Shown piece after piece: positions 32,075-41,414 of a stretch of DNA of 64,000 bases. How positions within the stretch are numbered: the first letter of the stretch is position 1; every line of letters begins with the position of its first letter. This stretch comes from Carposina sasakii (taxonomy: Eukaryota; Arthropoda; Insecta; Lepidoptera; Carposinidae), in contig CP053167.1 of the NCBI GenBank assembly GCA_014607495.2, positions 7,316,001-7,380,000 of the forward strand. Reading direction: 5' to 3'. A model generated the notes under the pieces. That model was not told the DNA's origin, searched no databases, and saw only the letters and a list, made by a program, of their open reading frames with translations. The position numbers were made by a program, and so were the translations under genes.

Positions 32075-32205
32075 TCGGGATTTCCTATGCTTTATTTGCA
32101 TTTATATGGTAGCCTCTGTTGATCCTGGTTTACGAGAGTTGCAGTGGCGGGAATGAGTGATGGGCCAATCCCGGTTCTTTGTAGCTTAACAAAAAGTAAG
32201 GTTGG
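32075..32205 (+). repeat. Dispersed repeat K, copy 2
   Basis: ATTTCCTATGCTTTATTTGC, then ACGAGAGTTGCAGTGGCGGG and TGGGCCAATCCCGG match 26565-26690. Confidence 0.55.
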
Positions 32206-32214
32206 ACACATATT

Positions 32215-32405
32215 ACTAGCGGCCGCCCACGACTTTGTCTGCGTGAAGAGGCATTACACCCACTACGGGATGTTGGGGCGGGTTATTTATAGCCTTATAG
32301 CCTTCCTTGATAAGTGAGCTATCTAACACTGAAAGAATTTTCCAAACCGGACAAGTAGTTTCTGAGATTAGTGCGTTCAAACAAACAAACATTATAAGTA
32401 TAGAT
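32215..32405 (-). mobile_element. Helitron-like CTAG-ended element
   Basis: CTAGCGGCCGCCCACGACTT then ATTACACCCACTACGGG, and GAGATTAGTGCGTTCAAACA near the far end. Same terminal hairpin plan as 20353 but a different interior. Confidence 0.6.
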
Positions 32406-32492
32406 TAGAATTAGAATAGAAAATGGCTGATTAGAGCCAGCGCTGAAAGACGGCGTGGCGTGGCACGGCATGGGACGGCGAAGTATCTAGTA

Positions 32493-32913
32493 CATCCTAC
32501 TAATATTATAAACGCGAAAGTTTCTAAGTATAGATCAGGGATTCCCGAACTTTTATTACTCATAGACCCCTTTCAAAAGTTATCTGGTTCTGGTGGACCC
32601 CCTGGACCCCCTACAGGCCCACATCACATACAAATTAAATGTGAACCCTCTTTTTTTATCACGCCAACGTAGACCCCCATCGAGTCTCCTGTGGACCCCT
32701 GGGGGTCCACCTGGACCACTTAGGGAACCACTGGTATAGATGGATGGATGGGTGGATGTTTGTTACTCTTTCATGTAAAAACGTCTTAAGCGATTTTAAA
32801 AAATTGGTATGGAGTTAGCTACTTTTTAACCTGGGAAAATATTTTTATCCCGGATAATTTCGACAATTTGTTTTTTTTAAATCCACGCGGATGAAGTGGC
32901 GGGCATCCACTAG
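32493..32913 (+). mobile_element. Helitron-like element carrying a nested hAT MITE
   Basis: Starts CATCCTACTAATATTATAAA then CGCGAAAGTTTCTAAG, is interrupted at 32528-32741, resumes with GGATGGATGGGTGGATGTTT and GGTATGGAGTTAGC, and ends with an imperfect CGCGGATGAAGTGGCGGGC hairpin and CTAG then T. Removing the nested element restores collinearity with 50441-50692. Confidence 0.75.
32536..32733 (+). mobile_element. hAT-like MITE, copy 2, exact 8-bp target duplication
   Basis: Ends CAGGGATTCCCGAACTTTT and, from the right, CAGTGGTTCCCTAAGTGG. Flanked by GTATAGAT at 32528-32535 and 32734-32741. 198 bp, no frame of its own; the 70-codon frame at 32460-32672 just crosses the junction. Confidence 0.93.
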
Positions 32914-32997
32914 TCTCAAAATAAGCTACGGCATTCCGCCAAAGGTATAAAATTTGGATAAAAGAGTGGTATTTTTATTATTCTTCAAACATCTATA

Positions 32998-33165
32998 ATG
33001 GTTGCTAAGGAAGAATGTAGTCAAGGAAGTGTTAATGAAATTCATTGTGTAATGGAACAACAACAAACAGCTATTTTTAGCGAGTTAATTGGGTCGATTC
33101 CGGCTGTCACACATAAACCTAAACCTAATCTTAGTCAGGTCTATCTCCTTCCGTCCTTAATATAA
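32998..33165 (+). CDS. Small unassigned frame
   Basis: ATG at 32998 opens 55 codons: MVAKEECSQGSVNEI, then an EQQQ run, SELIGSIPAV and KPKPNL, ending at TAA 33163. Residue use is balanced and the stretch is not in any repeat seen here. No domain, start context or splice site supports it. It may be chance. Confidence 0.15.
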   Translation: MVAKEECSQGSVNEIHCVMEQQQTAIFSELIGSIPAVTHKPKPNLSQVYLLPSLI

Positions 33166-33256
33166 ATGGCTGAGAGAGAAAAGAATAGGTAGGACTTTTA
33201 CGTTTACGGTCAGAATCGGCCATATTTTGTTTTTTTATAACTTTTTATTTACTGAT

Positions 33257-33315
33257 TTTTCCAACACGGTCAGAAGGATTAAGAATGTCTTACTCCTTCT
33301 GACCGTGTTGGAAAA
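33257..33315. ncRNA. Perfect 22-bp hairpin extended to 27 pairs
   Basis: TTTTCCAACACGGTCAGAAG plus GA (33257-33278) pairs without error with 33294-33315. Inside, TAAGA / TCTTA pair again around ATG, leaving a three-base loop after one mismatch. Perfect pairing suggests a young inverted duplication or a hairpin small-RNA source. Confidence 0.4.
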
Positions 33316-33855
33316 TTTGGTTTTTCTCTAAAACTTGATCAAGATATAGACAGCATCAACTTTATCCTTCAGATAGGGTATCTGTACGCGTATGATACCA
33401 CAGAGTTAAGTAATAACTAGACAACGCAAGTGTTTCTACTTGGTGTGTAAAAAGGGATTGCAAACCACTTCTATCAGCACTAATTCACTCAGTCTGGCTT
33501 GAGAATGAGATCTCTATTCTAATTCTTAAGTATATTTTTACATGCAAAGTATATTCACTTAGTTTATCTAGTTATTAATAGCTCTGTGAGTTTGCCGTTT
33601 AAAAGTGAGACATCTCGCTCTCACCAAATTCATCATACGGGTGCTGACCATTGGGAAACCCGGCCCTAAATCTTTATAAATCCAAGTCAATGAAGTACTA
33701 ACAATACATACAATGTCTCAAATAACTAAAGAATAAGTAGATTAACAATGCACAGTGGAGGTAATTGGGGAGATAATAATAAATAGCGTAATTATTTGAA
33801 AATATATATGTACCTATATTTGTTTGTTTTTATTTCAATCATTCTTACGCGAGTA
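33316..33855. other. No feature seen
   Basis: Apart from the weak low-copy repeat at 33340-33400, nothing is supported. Confidence 0.4.
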
Positions 33856-34225
33856 TACAGGGTGTTTTTTGTGGCCACCATTAACGAAGGGTACGTACTC
33901 TATACATCAAATAAAGTAAGTTAATAAAAAAAAAAATGCTGGAAAAAAAATGTTTTTTTTTTTTAAATTACTTGATCGGGCGAAATTTAAAGTGTTTATG
34001 TTAGTTTTTTTATAGACAGATATTAATTATTTCTCGTAAAAAAAATCTTGCTACGCGCGTCTATGTGCATTTATGCAGAAAAACGCAGTCTATTTACTCA
34101 ACTTTGGAACCTAATATTTTGGAAACCAGACACTTCCCAGGTATGCTTCCATGGAGAAAAATGATCGTGATGATGAGGAGATTCCGTAGTTTTCGGGAAC
34201 GTTGACGACAAAAAATCATCCTGTA
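33856..34225 (+). mobile_element. TA1 MITE, copy 5
   Basis: TACAGGGTGTTTTTTGTGGC to AAAAATCATCCTGTA, preceded by TA. Lacks the GTCCAGTG words between AAATTTAAAGTG and TTTATG. Confidence 0.95.
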
Positions 34226-34344
34226 TCTTAGGATTAGTTAACTTAGGGTTAGAGTTATATTAATATATTTGTTATTTCCTTTAACTATTCTTAAATGAGT
34301 GTATTAGTTAAGTTAGAATTTGGGTAATATTAATATTATTATTC

Positions 34345-34604
34345 GCTGCGTGGTGCCGACAGAATAGAATTCATAGCACCCCATGTCTGTCCGTGGGTAT
34401 CGTACGAGGCGATTAAGGGTTTCCGGGAGGTGGGCAGCAGAGCCTCCCGTGTTGACAACATAGTCCAAAATACAAACTGCGGTCACCAACCCGCCTGCCC
34501 AGCGTGGTGACTATGGGCAAATACCCCCCATGGCAGTCTTGTGGCGTGCCCTGGGGGGAGGCCTACGTCCAGCAGTGGACTGCAATAGGCTGATGATGAT
34601 GATG
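34345..34604 (+). mobile_element. Family R retroposon, intact with 13-bp target duplication
   Basis: Bounded by exact AATATTATTATTC at 34332-34344 and 34605-34617. The element runs from GCTGCGTGGTGCCGACAGAA to GGCTGATGATGATGATG, 260 bp. Target duplication of this length and a microsatellite-like 3' tail mean copy-and-paste by target-primed reverse transcription. The last 60 bp (GGGGAGGCCTACGTCCAGCA, GTGGACTGCAATAGGCTGA) match RTE-type LINE ends at 49456 and 59553. No long frame is present, so it must borrow its enzyme. Confidence 0.95.
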
Positions 34605-34956
34605 AATATTATTATTCTTAGTGTGGACTAGTGTGGAGTTAGAATATTGTTCGTAGTCATCTACGAAGAAGGTTACAGAGTGCTACGAGACGTGTAGACG
34701 CTCTACGAATGGAGTGAACGTGCTACGTTTATAAAATGTTATCCATTTGGCAGCATAAACTCTTCTACTAATATTATGAATTCAAGAGTTTGGATGAATG
34801 GCTAGATGGATGGATGTATTTACTCAATCATCTAACTCTACTCGTATACGTCAGTAAACATATATAGAGATAAATAAAATTGTAGTGTCTGTTTGTAATA
34901 GTAAAACAATCGTTTCCCAATATGCATTTATATTTATGTATGATCTATATTACATG
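34605..34956. other. No feature seen
   Basis: Unique AT-rich DNA. Confidence 0.4.
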
Positions 34957-35252
34957 TACAGTATGTAATAAAAAGGGTATGTTAAGTGAAAAGATATGTA
35001 AATAGGTCACTATAGAGAACCTACTCAAAAAGTTAGAGAGTCGAAATCACATGTTTATTTTTCTAGATAGGTAGTATGGAGAATTCTTAACCATTTCAGG
35101 AATTTTTATACAATCTTGAAAAAGAATTCTCCATACTATCGGGAAAAATAAACATGTGATTTCGAGTCTCTAATTTTGTGAATAGGTCTTCTATAGTGGG
35201 CAATTTTCGTAGCTTTTCGCTTAACGTACCTACCCTTTTTGTTACACCTGTA
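34957..35252. mobile_element. TA2 foldback MITE, copy 2
   Basis: TACAGTATGTAATAAAAAGG at the left; AGCTTTTCGCTTAACGTACC, then TTGTTACACCTGTA at the right. Arms pair through AATTCTCCATACTATC and its complement. Confidence 0.88.
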
Positions 35253-35555
35253 TATAACGGTACATACCTAATAACAAAACTATATTTTACACAATTTTTG
35301 TCTGTGTGTCTATCTATTTGTCGGTTTGTTTCGGCTCATCTTGGCCAGACCGATTTCGACTTTCACTGAAAGATAGCTGATGTAATATTGAGTAACTTAG
35401 ACTATTTTTGTTTATTTAAATTCTTATTGGAATATAGATATAACGGGAATAATAAAATTCACGTAAACGAAGTGACGGGCAGGCTCTAGTTTTATAAGCT
35501 AGTTACATAAACTTTTTGAAAATCTAAGAAATCATAAAATTATTAATAAACAAAA
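35253..35555. repeat. Helitron-like CTAG terminus at 35460-35490, rest unassigned
   Basis: ACGTAAACGAAGTGACGGGC then AGGCTCTAGT is a diverged plus-strand Helitron-type end. Confidence 0.4.
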
Positions 35556-35672
35556 TAGAAAATATTCTTCACCCGAGTGGGAATCGAACTCACGACCACT
35601 GCAAACCGTGCCAGCCGTCTAACCACTGAGCTACCGGGTCAATTATTCGGATGACGAATTTTAACCATCTCT
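35556..35672 (-). mobile_element. tRNA-like module with inverted flanks, copy 2
   Basis: Core 35571-35642, read on the minus strand: GACCCGGTAGCTCAGTGG, TTAGACGGCTGGCACGGTT, GTGGGAGTTCGATTCCCACT-type T arm. The flanks AATATTCTTCACCCGAG and CGGATGACGAATTTTAACC are inverted partners. Faces copy 3 head to head. Confidence 0.8.
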
Positions 35673-35932
35673 TTTCTAAATTACATATTGGCAACTTTAT
35701 TTTTCATCCCGATAGCTATACACTAGTCAAATCTCGGCAAACAAAGCTGAATCCCTCAGCACAATGTTGAAAGATGAAACGATCAACTATATCCTAACGG
35801 ATTATATTAATGGAGAAGTGTTTTTATAAATTTATCGTAGTTAACATAATATATATAAAAACATATATATAAAAACACTTCTCCATAAATATAATCCGTT
35901 AGGATATGGTTGATCGTTTCATCTTTGAGAGA
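35673..35932. repeat. Block X and its inverted partial duplicate
   Basis: 35690-35845 (ATCCCGATAGCTATACACTA, CGGCAAACAAAGCTGAATCC, GATGAAACGATCAACTATAT) is the reverse of block X at 62160-62325. 35862-35930 repeats its distal part the other way (AAAACACTTCTCCATAAATA, GATATGGTTGATCGTTTCAT), making a hairpin of about 70-bp arms between the two tRNA-like modules. Confidence 0.85.
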
Positions 35933-36053
35933 GAGATGGTAAAATTCGTCATCCGAGCAATTGACCCGGTAGCTCAGTGGTTAGAGCGGCTGGCACGGTT
36001 TACAGTGGTCGTGGGTTCGATTCCCACTCGGGTGAAGAATTTTTTCTATTTTC
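35933..36053 (+). mobile_element. tRNA-like module with inverted flanks, copy 3
   Basis: Core 35962-36036 with GGTAGCTCAGTGGTTAGAGC and GTGGGTTCGATTCCCACTCG. Left flank GATGGTAAAATTCGTCATCC is the inverse of CACTCGGGTGAAGAATTTTT. It is followed by TTCTTTATTAATAATTTTAT, the tail common to all copies. Confidence 0.8.
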
Positions 36054-37280
36054 TTTATTAATAATTTTATAATATATAATATCTTGACTAAGATAAATTT
36101 ATAAAAACACTTTTCCATTAATCTAAGAAATTTAAATAATAATCGATTTATTAACTAATTCCTTTAGGTCTTACCTAGTTGAACATTCCATTAAAACTTT
36201 TTATCTTAAACTTTCAAAATTTAAACTTTGTAAAATAATAATTTGGCAAATAACCACTTACTAAAAGTGTTCTTATAAAAGCAGAAACATTGTAAGGGGC
36301 GTACGAAAATTTATCTCTTTGAAAACTTTTGGAATTTTTTAGTGATAATGAACTTAAGGGGGCTACCTCATTAGGAAACTTGTGGTGGTGTTACCAATCG
36401 AATCGTTTTTAAAAAAACTATCACAAATAAACGAATATTTCCATGAAATATGTTTATTTCTCTGGAAGAAAGATAAGCACGATTTTTGATACTTTTTTCT
36501 TGTTATCAGCTTTAATAAATATTTATAATTAAAAGACATTCATTCATCAATTCTTATTCTTTATTGTACACAGTAACGTTTCACAAATAAAGTTTTTGAA
36601 AGTTAAAAAAATATATATATTTGCTAACTCACTTGTGTTTATACATGGGGTAAGTACATAAATGGGGTAGCCGTAGCTGCAGAATCACGAAATAACGAAA
36701 TAGATCCCACAGCAACGCTTGTGCAACCATGTTGGTTATTTGTATTTGACAGCCAGTTTATACTATTCGACGTTTACTATGAAAAGGGGGTGGGGTATTT
36801 GGTATCTATTTTCCTGATGGTAAGTAGTATACTCACTTGCATGAAATCCGTAATTATACATTGCCCTATGTAATTGAGGTTATTTAGTAATAATCGGCTA
36901 TGGCCGCTTGTGGTGGCGTCACCATGGTCTCTTAGTGAGAATGCAGAGAATACGAGACCAAGGGTAGAGGTGAAACTCATAGTTTACAATGTTTTTTTTT
37001 TAACTTAGATTAATGCTAGTTTGGGTAAAGTTCTAGTTTAAATACTTCATGAAGAATTTCAATAAAAGAAACTGATTTTATATTTGCACCGACTTGAAAC
37101 TTTAGTATAAAACATAATAATTTGCATAGTAAGAGAATGTTTTATTAAAAGTTGGTAAATGCAAGTAAGCTACAGTAAAATTAGCACGATATTCTAGCTA
37201 CAATTCAGGAATTTAGCCATTTTGAACTATATAAATACAGTAAATAAGTAAAGTATATTATTGACATGGTGAACGTTTAA
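36054..37280. other. No feature seen
   Basis: AT-rich. A 67-codon minus frame at 36777-36980 has no known content. GGGGCTACCTCATTAGG-like words at 36358 resemble 17138 weakly. Confidence 0.35.
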
Positions 37281-37415
37281 CCGAACTTGTACATCTCAAC
37301 TGTAGCCTCAAAATTGGTCAGAAGTGGCACCATGTGAATATGAATGATGTGACAGAGTCGACTCTTACGACATACACGGAAGGAGATGCAGCTGATGTAT
37401 TCTAGACTCCAGTGA
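37281..37415 (+). repeat. SINE-tail fragment followed by family D end
   Basis: 37281-37340 has GAACTTGTACATCTCAACTG and CCTCAAAATTGGTCAGAAGT as at 18752. 37354-37415 has CGACTCTTACGACATACACG and GATGCAGCTGATGTATTCTA of family D. Confidence 0.65.
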
Positions 37416-37694
37416 AGTGATAAAAGTCATACAGATGCAAAATTTATGTAACAGACCCGTAATGAAATAGTAGGAAAATGTCCAAGTATAATTAGCCTGA
37501 TATAATGTTTTAATATAGGTAGCTAGGGGTCGCAGAAAATCTATTAACCCGGCTCGAACCCTCGGGGGTGATATTTGAAGTTGCATACTAATTATGTTGG
37601 CTAGCAAGGGATTAAAGATAATATTACTGGATGGGGTTAACAAAAATATTTAATGCTATCATTACAAGCAATAGCTAATTAATTATATGTATTA

Positions 37695-37750
37695 TCATCA
37701 AGCCATCAGCCTAATGCCGTCCACTGCTGGACGTTGGCCTCACTCAGTTG
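37695..37750 (-). mobile_element. Family R or RTE tail fragment
   Basis: CATCAGCCTAATGCCGTCCA then CTGCTGGACGTTGGCCTCA is the complement of the shared tail. About 55 bp. Confidence 0.6.
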
Positions 37751-38221
37751 TCAATGTCCTTATCGGCGATTGTTTTTTTTAATTTTTTTTTACTAAATCC
37801 GTTAATAGTTATATAACTTACAGTTATAAGTAAGTAACTGTAGAGATTTATGTCACAACTACTTAAGTCTGTATACTGTATTATTGTAATCCTCATAACC
37901 TTTATTTTATATTATACCTCTTAGTATTTTTATGCAAGATGCTGCAACACAGCTCCCATTACGTGATATCGATTCTAACATCTGCTAGAGACGTGTTTAC
38001 TAACTTCAATGTTATATAGAAATATTATATTAAAATCCGACGAGATGGGAAGATGGCGGAAATGTCAGTCCTTGCAAGCATGTATTATATGATAGCATTA
38101 ACGCTCAAATTCTTAATGGTAAAATTGCTCACATTTCGTATATAAAATTATTATCATTCATTAGGTACATGCCAACATTTTATACAATACTATTTAATAT
38201 TTATTCATTTACTATAAACCT
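37751..38221. other. No feature seen
   Basis: AT-rich unique DNA. Confidence 0.4.
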
Positions 38222-38233
38222 TCTTCTTAAATT

Positions 38234-38519
38234 GGGAAGTTTAACGACCAGAGTGGCGCAGGACGGTGATGAAGCAAGTACACGAGTTCGAGGAGCAGCG
38301 TCAAGCTGACCTTGACGCTAAACGTGATGAACTAAAGACTCGTCCTCCTGCTACCATTAGCTATAATTACACTAACGGGGCACTAACCTGTCCTCTGTGT
38401 GCGCGGGCGTTCAGAGCGAAGATTGGCTATGTAAGCCATCTTCGAGCGCATGAACGCTAACTTAGTAATATTTAGGAGTAGAAGTGGTCGCCATGACCGA
38501 AATCGGTCGGAGGTTATCA
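38234..38519 (+). mobile_element. LINE-Z, 5'-truncated, 12-bp target duplication
   Basis: Flanked by exact TCTTCTTAAATT at 38222-38233 and 38520-38531. The insert opens with a few unmatched bases (GGGAAGTT), joins the LINE at AACGACCAGAG, and ends with TGGTCGCCATGACCGAAATC then GGTCGGAGGTTATCA. The perfect short palindrome GACCGAAATCGGTC near the 3' end is a likely template recognition hairpin. Confidence 0.9.
38245..38460 (+). pseudogene. LINE-Z polymerase C-terminus with C2H2 finger
   Basis: Open from the truncation point to TAA at 38458: RPEWRRTV, a charged linker [20 protein letters not shown], then KTRPPAT and the finger with CPLC, twelve residues, and HLRAH. Spacing Cys-x2-Cys-x12-His-x3-His is a canonical C2H2 site and sits at the extreme C-terminus, as in several LINE clades where it may bind nucleic acid. 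The frame is intact over what remains, unlike the copy at 14596-15021, but the catalytic reverse-transcriptase and endonuclease regions are absent. Confidence 0.85.
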
Positions 38520-38531
38520 TCTTCTTAAATT

Positions 38532-38640
38532 ACTCTATCAATTTAAAAAACCTCATCAAAATCCGTTGCGTAGTTTAAAAGTTCTAAGCATACATAGGGA
38601 CAGTGAGACAGCGGAAAGCGACTTTTTTTAATACTATGTT
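38532..38640 (+). repeat. Helitron-like interior fragment
   Basis: CTCATCAAAATCCGTTGCGT, AAGCATACATAGGGACAGTG and GACAGCGGAAAGCGACTT; the same order occurs at 21880-21970 and 47728-47890. The last shows where a short MITE entered. Confidence 0.55.
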
Positions 38641-39179
38641 ATGATTATGATATAAAGCTATGGGATTTAAGGCATATTTTACAGAGAATTAGGCATGAAT
38701 GTGGATGTAGACCAATGATGTATTGGATGTACTGTTGTTTAGTATAGGTGCGTAATGAACTTCGTGACTAATGAGATGACATGTAATAGGGGTGAGTAGA
38801 AGAACAGTACACATTGCGCCGACCTTCAAGTGAATGGGAACAGGGTGTTTAAGAAGGAGCTGGGCCAAGGGGAAGGTTCAAGAAATAGGTAGGTCAAAGA
38901 GGTACCTGTGGGGGTTTTGTTCTTTCTTCTTCCGCGTGGATGGTAGGGTTTTCAGGTTTTCAGTGTACTATAGTCCACTTTAGGTGAAGGGCACTCTTTT
39001 AGGTAGGTCAGTTTGTCACCATGTTTCTCACAAACAAAATCCACCTGCCAAGACGCAGGTCACTTCTGGCGACCGTTAGGCAACTGGTAGATGCAGGGCG
39101 GGCCAGTGTCCGCGGCGAGGAAAAGAGAGGACAATTAGAAGAGGGAGATACAAAATTATAGTTTTAACACAGGGCAATA
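38641..39179. other. No named feature; GC-richer patch
   Basis: 38820-39160 is GC-richer (GGAGCTGGGCCAAGGGGAAG, GGGCGGGCCAGTGTCCGCGG) with no frame above 60 codons and no copy elsewhere in the window. Confidence 0.3.
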
Positions 39180-39519
39180 TACAGGGTGTTTTTCGTTGCC
39201 ACCCTTAACGAAGGATACGTACTCTATACATCAAATAAAGTAAGTTTATGCAAAAAAAAATGCTGGGAAATGATGTAAATAAAAAAAAATAATTACTTGA
39301 TCGGGCGTAATTTATAGTGTCCAGTGTTTATGCTAGTTTTTTCATAGACAGATATTAATAATTTCTCGTATAAAAAATCTTGCTACGCGCGTCTATGTGC
39401 ATGAAAAACGCAGTCTATTTACTCAACTTCCCAGGTATGCTTCCATGGAGAAAAATGATCGTGATGATGAGGAGATTCCGTAGTTTTCGGGAACGTTGAC
39501 GACCAAAAATCACTATGTA
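39180..39519 (+). mobile_element. TA1 MITE, copy 6, with deletions
   Basis: TACAGGGTGTTTTTCGTTGC to AAAAATCACTATGTA. Missing about 30 bp between ACTCAACTT and CCCAGGTATGC. Confidence 0.92.
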
Positions 39520-39791
39520 TGATAAGATGTCAATATTTCGATAAAACATTGTTATAAGTTATACAACTCCGCAAAACTTTTAATCATCGTGATATTTTTT
39601 AACTTGTATTTTATTTTTAAGTGAGTAAGACCGTTATATAATATATTACATATATTGAAAAGGTTTCTAGCGAATGCCTGAACGAGTAGATATCTTAGAG
39701 TAAATATAGAATTTCTATGTTATTGAAAAAGCGTGATAGATTCTTTTAAACTTCTTTATTGTACAGTCAGCTTATAAGGACTTTTCATAAG
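39520..39791. other. No feature seen
   Basis: AT-rich unique DNA. Confidence 0.4.
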
Positions 39792-39890
39792 ATAGGTTTC
39801 ATATAGTGGGTTTATTTATTGTACATAGGTATATAGTTCGATATTAGCAAAGATTTTCTCTTAACATTCTCTTTGTTCCAGCCTGTATAA
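39792..39890 (+). repeat. TA2 right-arm remnant
   Basis: ATAGGTTTCATATAGTGGGT, AGATTTTCTCTTAACATTCT and TTCCAGCCTGTATA follow the TA2 right arm with many substitutions. Confidence 0.5.
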
Positions 39891-40215
39891 AATAGGTAGA
39901 TGAATTAATGAACCTATTTATTACATCTACGATTCATGAAAAGCGTTATGGTTTCACAATTTTTTGTCGCTGTCACTTCTAGTACTAATATATCTGCGTA
40001 AAAGAGCTTTAATCTGAATAGTGTACAACCAGCGCGTTAGTAATATTACCGCGAGAGTATCGCGATACGGAGCGGACGTTATTTTGTACCAGCCAACATA
40101 CTACGTGACAGGAAGTAGGTCTAGCTTTTTAATTAAAGTGTGTGAAGGTTTTATGTTGATACAAAGTTCTTATACACATAGCTGTGTTGATGAAATGGGG
40201 TAGCAGTAGCATGAA

Positions 40216-40719
40216 GAAGTTTCTGCAGCCAGGTTTAGCATAGAAGGCTTAAGGAGCTGCAGGATCATGAGGAAGTTTCTGCAGCCAGGTTTAGCATAGA
40301 AGGATTAAGGAGCTGCAGGATCACGAGGAAGTTTCTGCAGCCAGGTTTAGCATAGAAGGATTAAGGAGCTGCAGGATCACGAGGAAGTTTCTGCAGCCAG
40401 GTTTAGCATAGAAGGATTAAGGAGCTGCAGGATCACGAGGAAGTTTCTGCAGCCAGGTTTAGCATAGAAGGCTTAAGGAGCTGCAGGATCATGAGGAAGT
40501 TTCTGCAGCCAGGCTTAGCATAGAAGGATTAAGGAGCTGCAGGATCATGAGGAAGTTTCTGCAGCCAGGTTTAGCATAGAAGGATTAAGGACCTGCAGGA
40601 TCACGAGGAAGTTTCTGCAGCCAGGTTTAGCATAGAAGGATTAAGGAGCTGCAGGATCACGAGGAAGTTTCTGCAGCCAGGTTTCGCATAGAAGGATTCA
40701 GGAGCTGCAGGATCATGAA
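40216..40719 (+). repeat. Minisatellite, nine 56-bp units
   Basis: Units start at 40216, 40272, 40328, 40384, 40440, 40496, 40552, 40608 and 40664, all exactly 56 bp. Consensus words: GAAGTTTCTGCAGCCAGG, TTTAGCATAGAAGGATTAAG, GAGCTGCAGGATCACGAG. Variation is limited to a few positions (GGCTT/GGATT, CATGAG/CACGAG, one GACCTGCAG, one TTCGCAT). Each unit carries two CTGCAG sites. 56 is not divisible by three and every frame is closed, so it is not coding. Confidence 0.97.
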
Positions 40720-40789
40720 GAAGGTACTACACGTTTAGCGTAGCTCGATTAAGTTGTGATAGATAAGTGACAAGATGCTAGCTTATTGT

Positions 40790-40845
40790 CAGAGTTCCTT
40801 AGTCAACTCTTACGACATGCACGGAAGGAGATGCAGCTGATGTTG
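40790..40845 (+). repeat. Family D end fragment
   Basis: AGAGTTCCTTAGTCAACTCT, TACGACATGCACGGAAGG and GATGCAGCTGATG, cut off by the family R copy that follows. Confidence 0.7.
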
Positions 40846-40849
40846 GCCG

Positions 40850-41094
40850 CGTGGTGCCGGCAGAGTAGAATTCGTACCACCCCATGTCTGCCCGTGGGTA
40901 TCGTACGAGACGATTAAGGGTTTCCGGAAGGTGGGAGCAGCGCCTCCCGTGTTGATAACATAGTCCAAACTGCGGTCACCAACCCGCCTGTCCAGCGTGG
41001 TGACTATGGGCAAATACCCCCCATGGCAGACTTGTGGCGTGCCCTGGGAGAGGCCTACGTCCAGCAGTGGACTGCAATAGGCCGATGAGGATGA
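40850..41094 (+). mobile_element. Family R retroposon, full-length copy
   Basis: GCGTGGTGCCGGCAGAGTAG to GCAATAGGCCGATGAGGATG. 5' end identical in position to the other full copies. No clear target duplication. A minus frame at 40810-41013 is a by-product. Confidence 0.88.
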
Positions 41095-41162
41095 TTATAT
41101 TATTTCTGTGCTTAGTAAAAGGATTGCTTTTCTGTCTATTTTCGTCTCGGTACAATTAGAAC

Positions 41163-41223
41163 CTACATACCTACTGTTCTAATGTAAACTAACTAATTTA
41201 ATTTACATTAGAACAGTATGTAG
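41163..41223. repeat. Small palindrome
   Basis: CTACATACCTACTGTTCTAA with TGTAAA pairs with TTTACATTAGAACAG and TATGTAG; about 22 pairs with a 4-base bulge. Single copy. Confidence 0.55.
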
Positions 41224-41414
41224 AAGTTAGTGAACATTTCCCGCATTTACTCTAGATATGTAAATTAGGCTAGCACAAGTAGAATCTATTTCGTCAGTTA
41301 CATTAGGACAAACTTCTTTTTTAAGCTCTCTAATTTAAATTATACATCTTAAATTTACGACTTACTAGCAAACATTTTTCATTGATAACGAACCGGCCTA
41401 GATTGTAAAATTTG
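41224..41414. other. No feature seen
   Basis: AT-rich spacer. Confidence 0.4.

Noticed and set aside
40216..40719. CRISPR array
   Set aside because: The 56-bp units are contiguous with no unique spacers, and the context is an insect nuclear genome.
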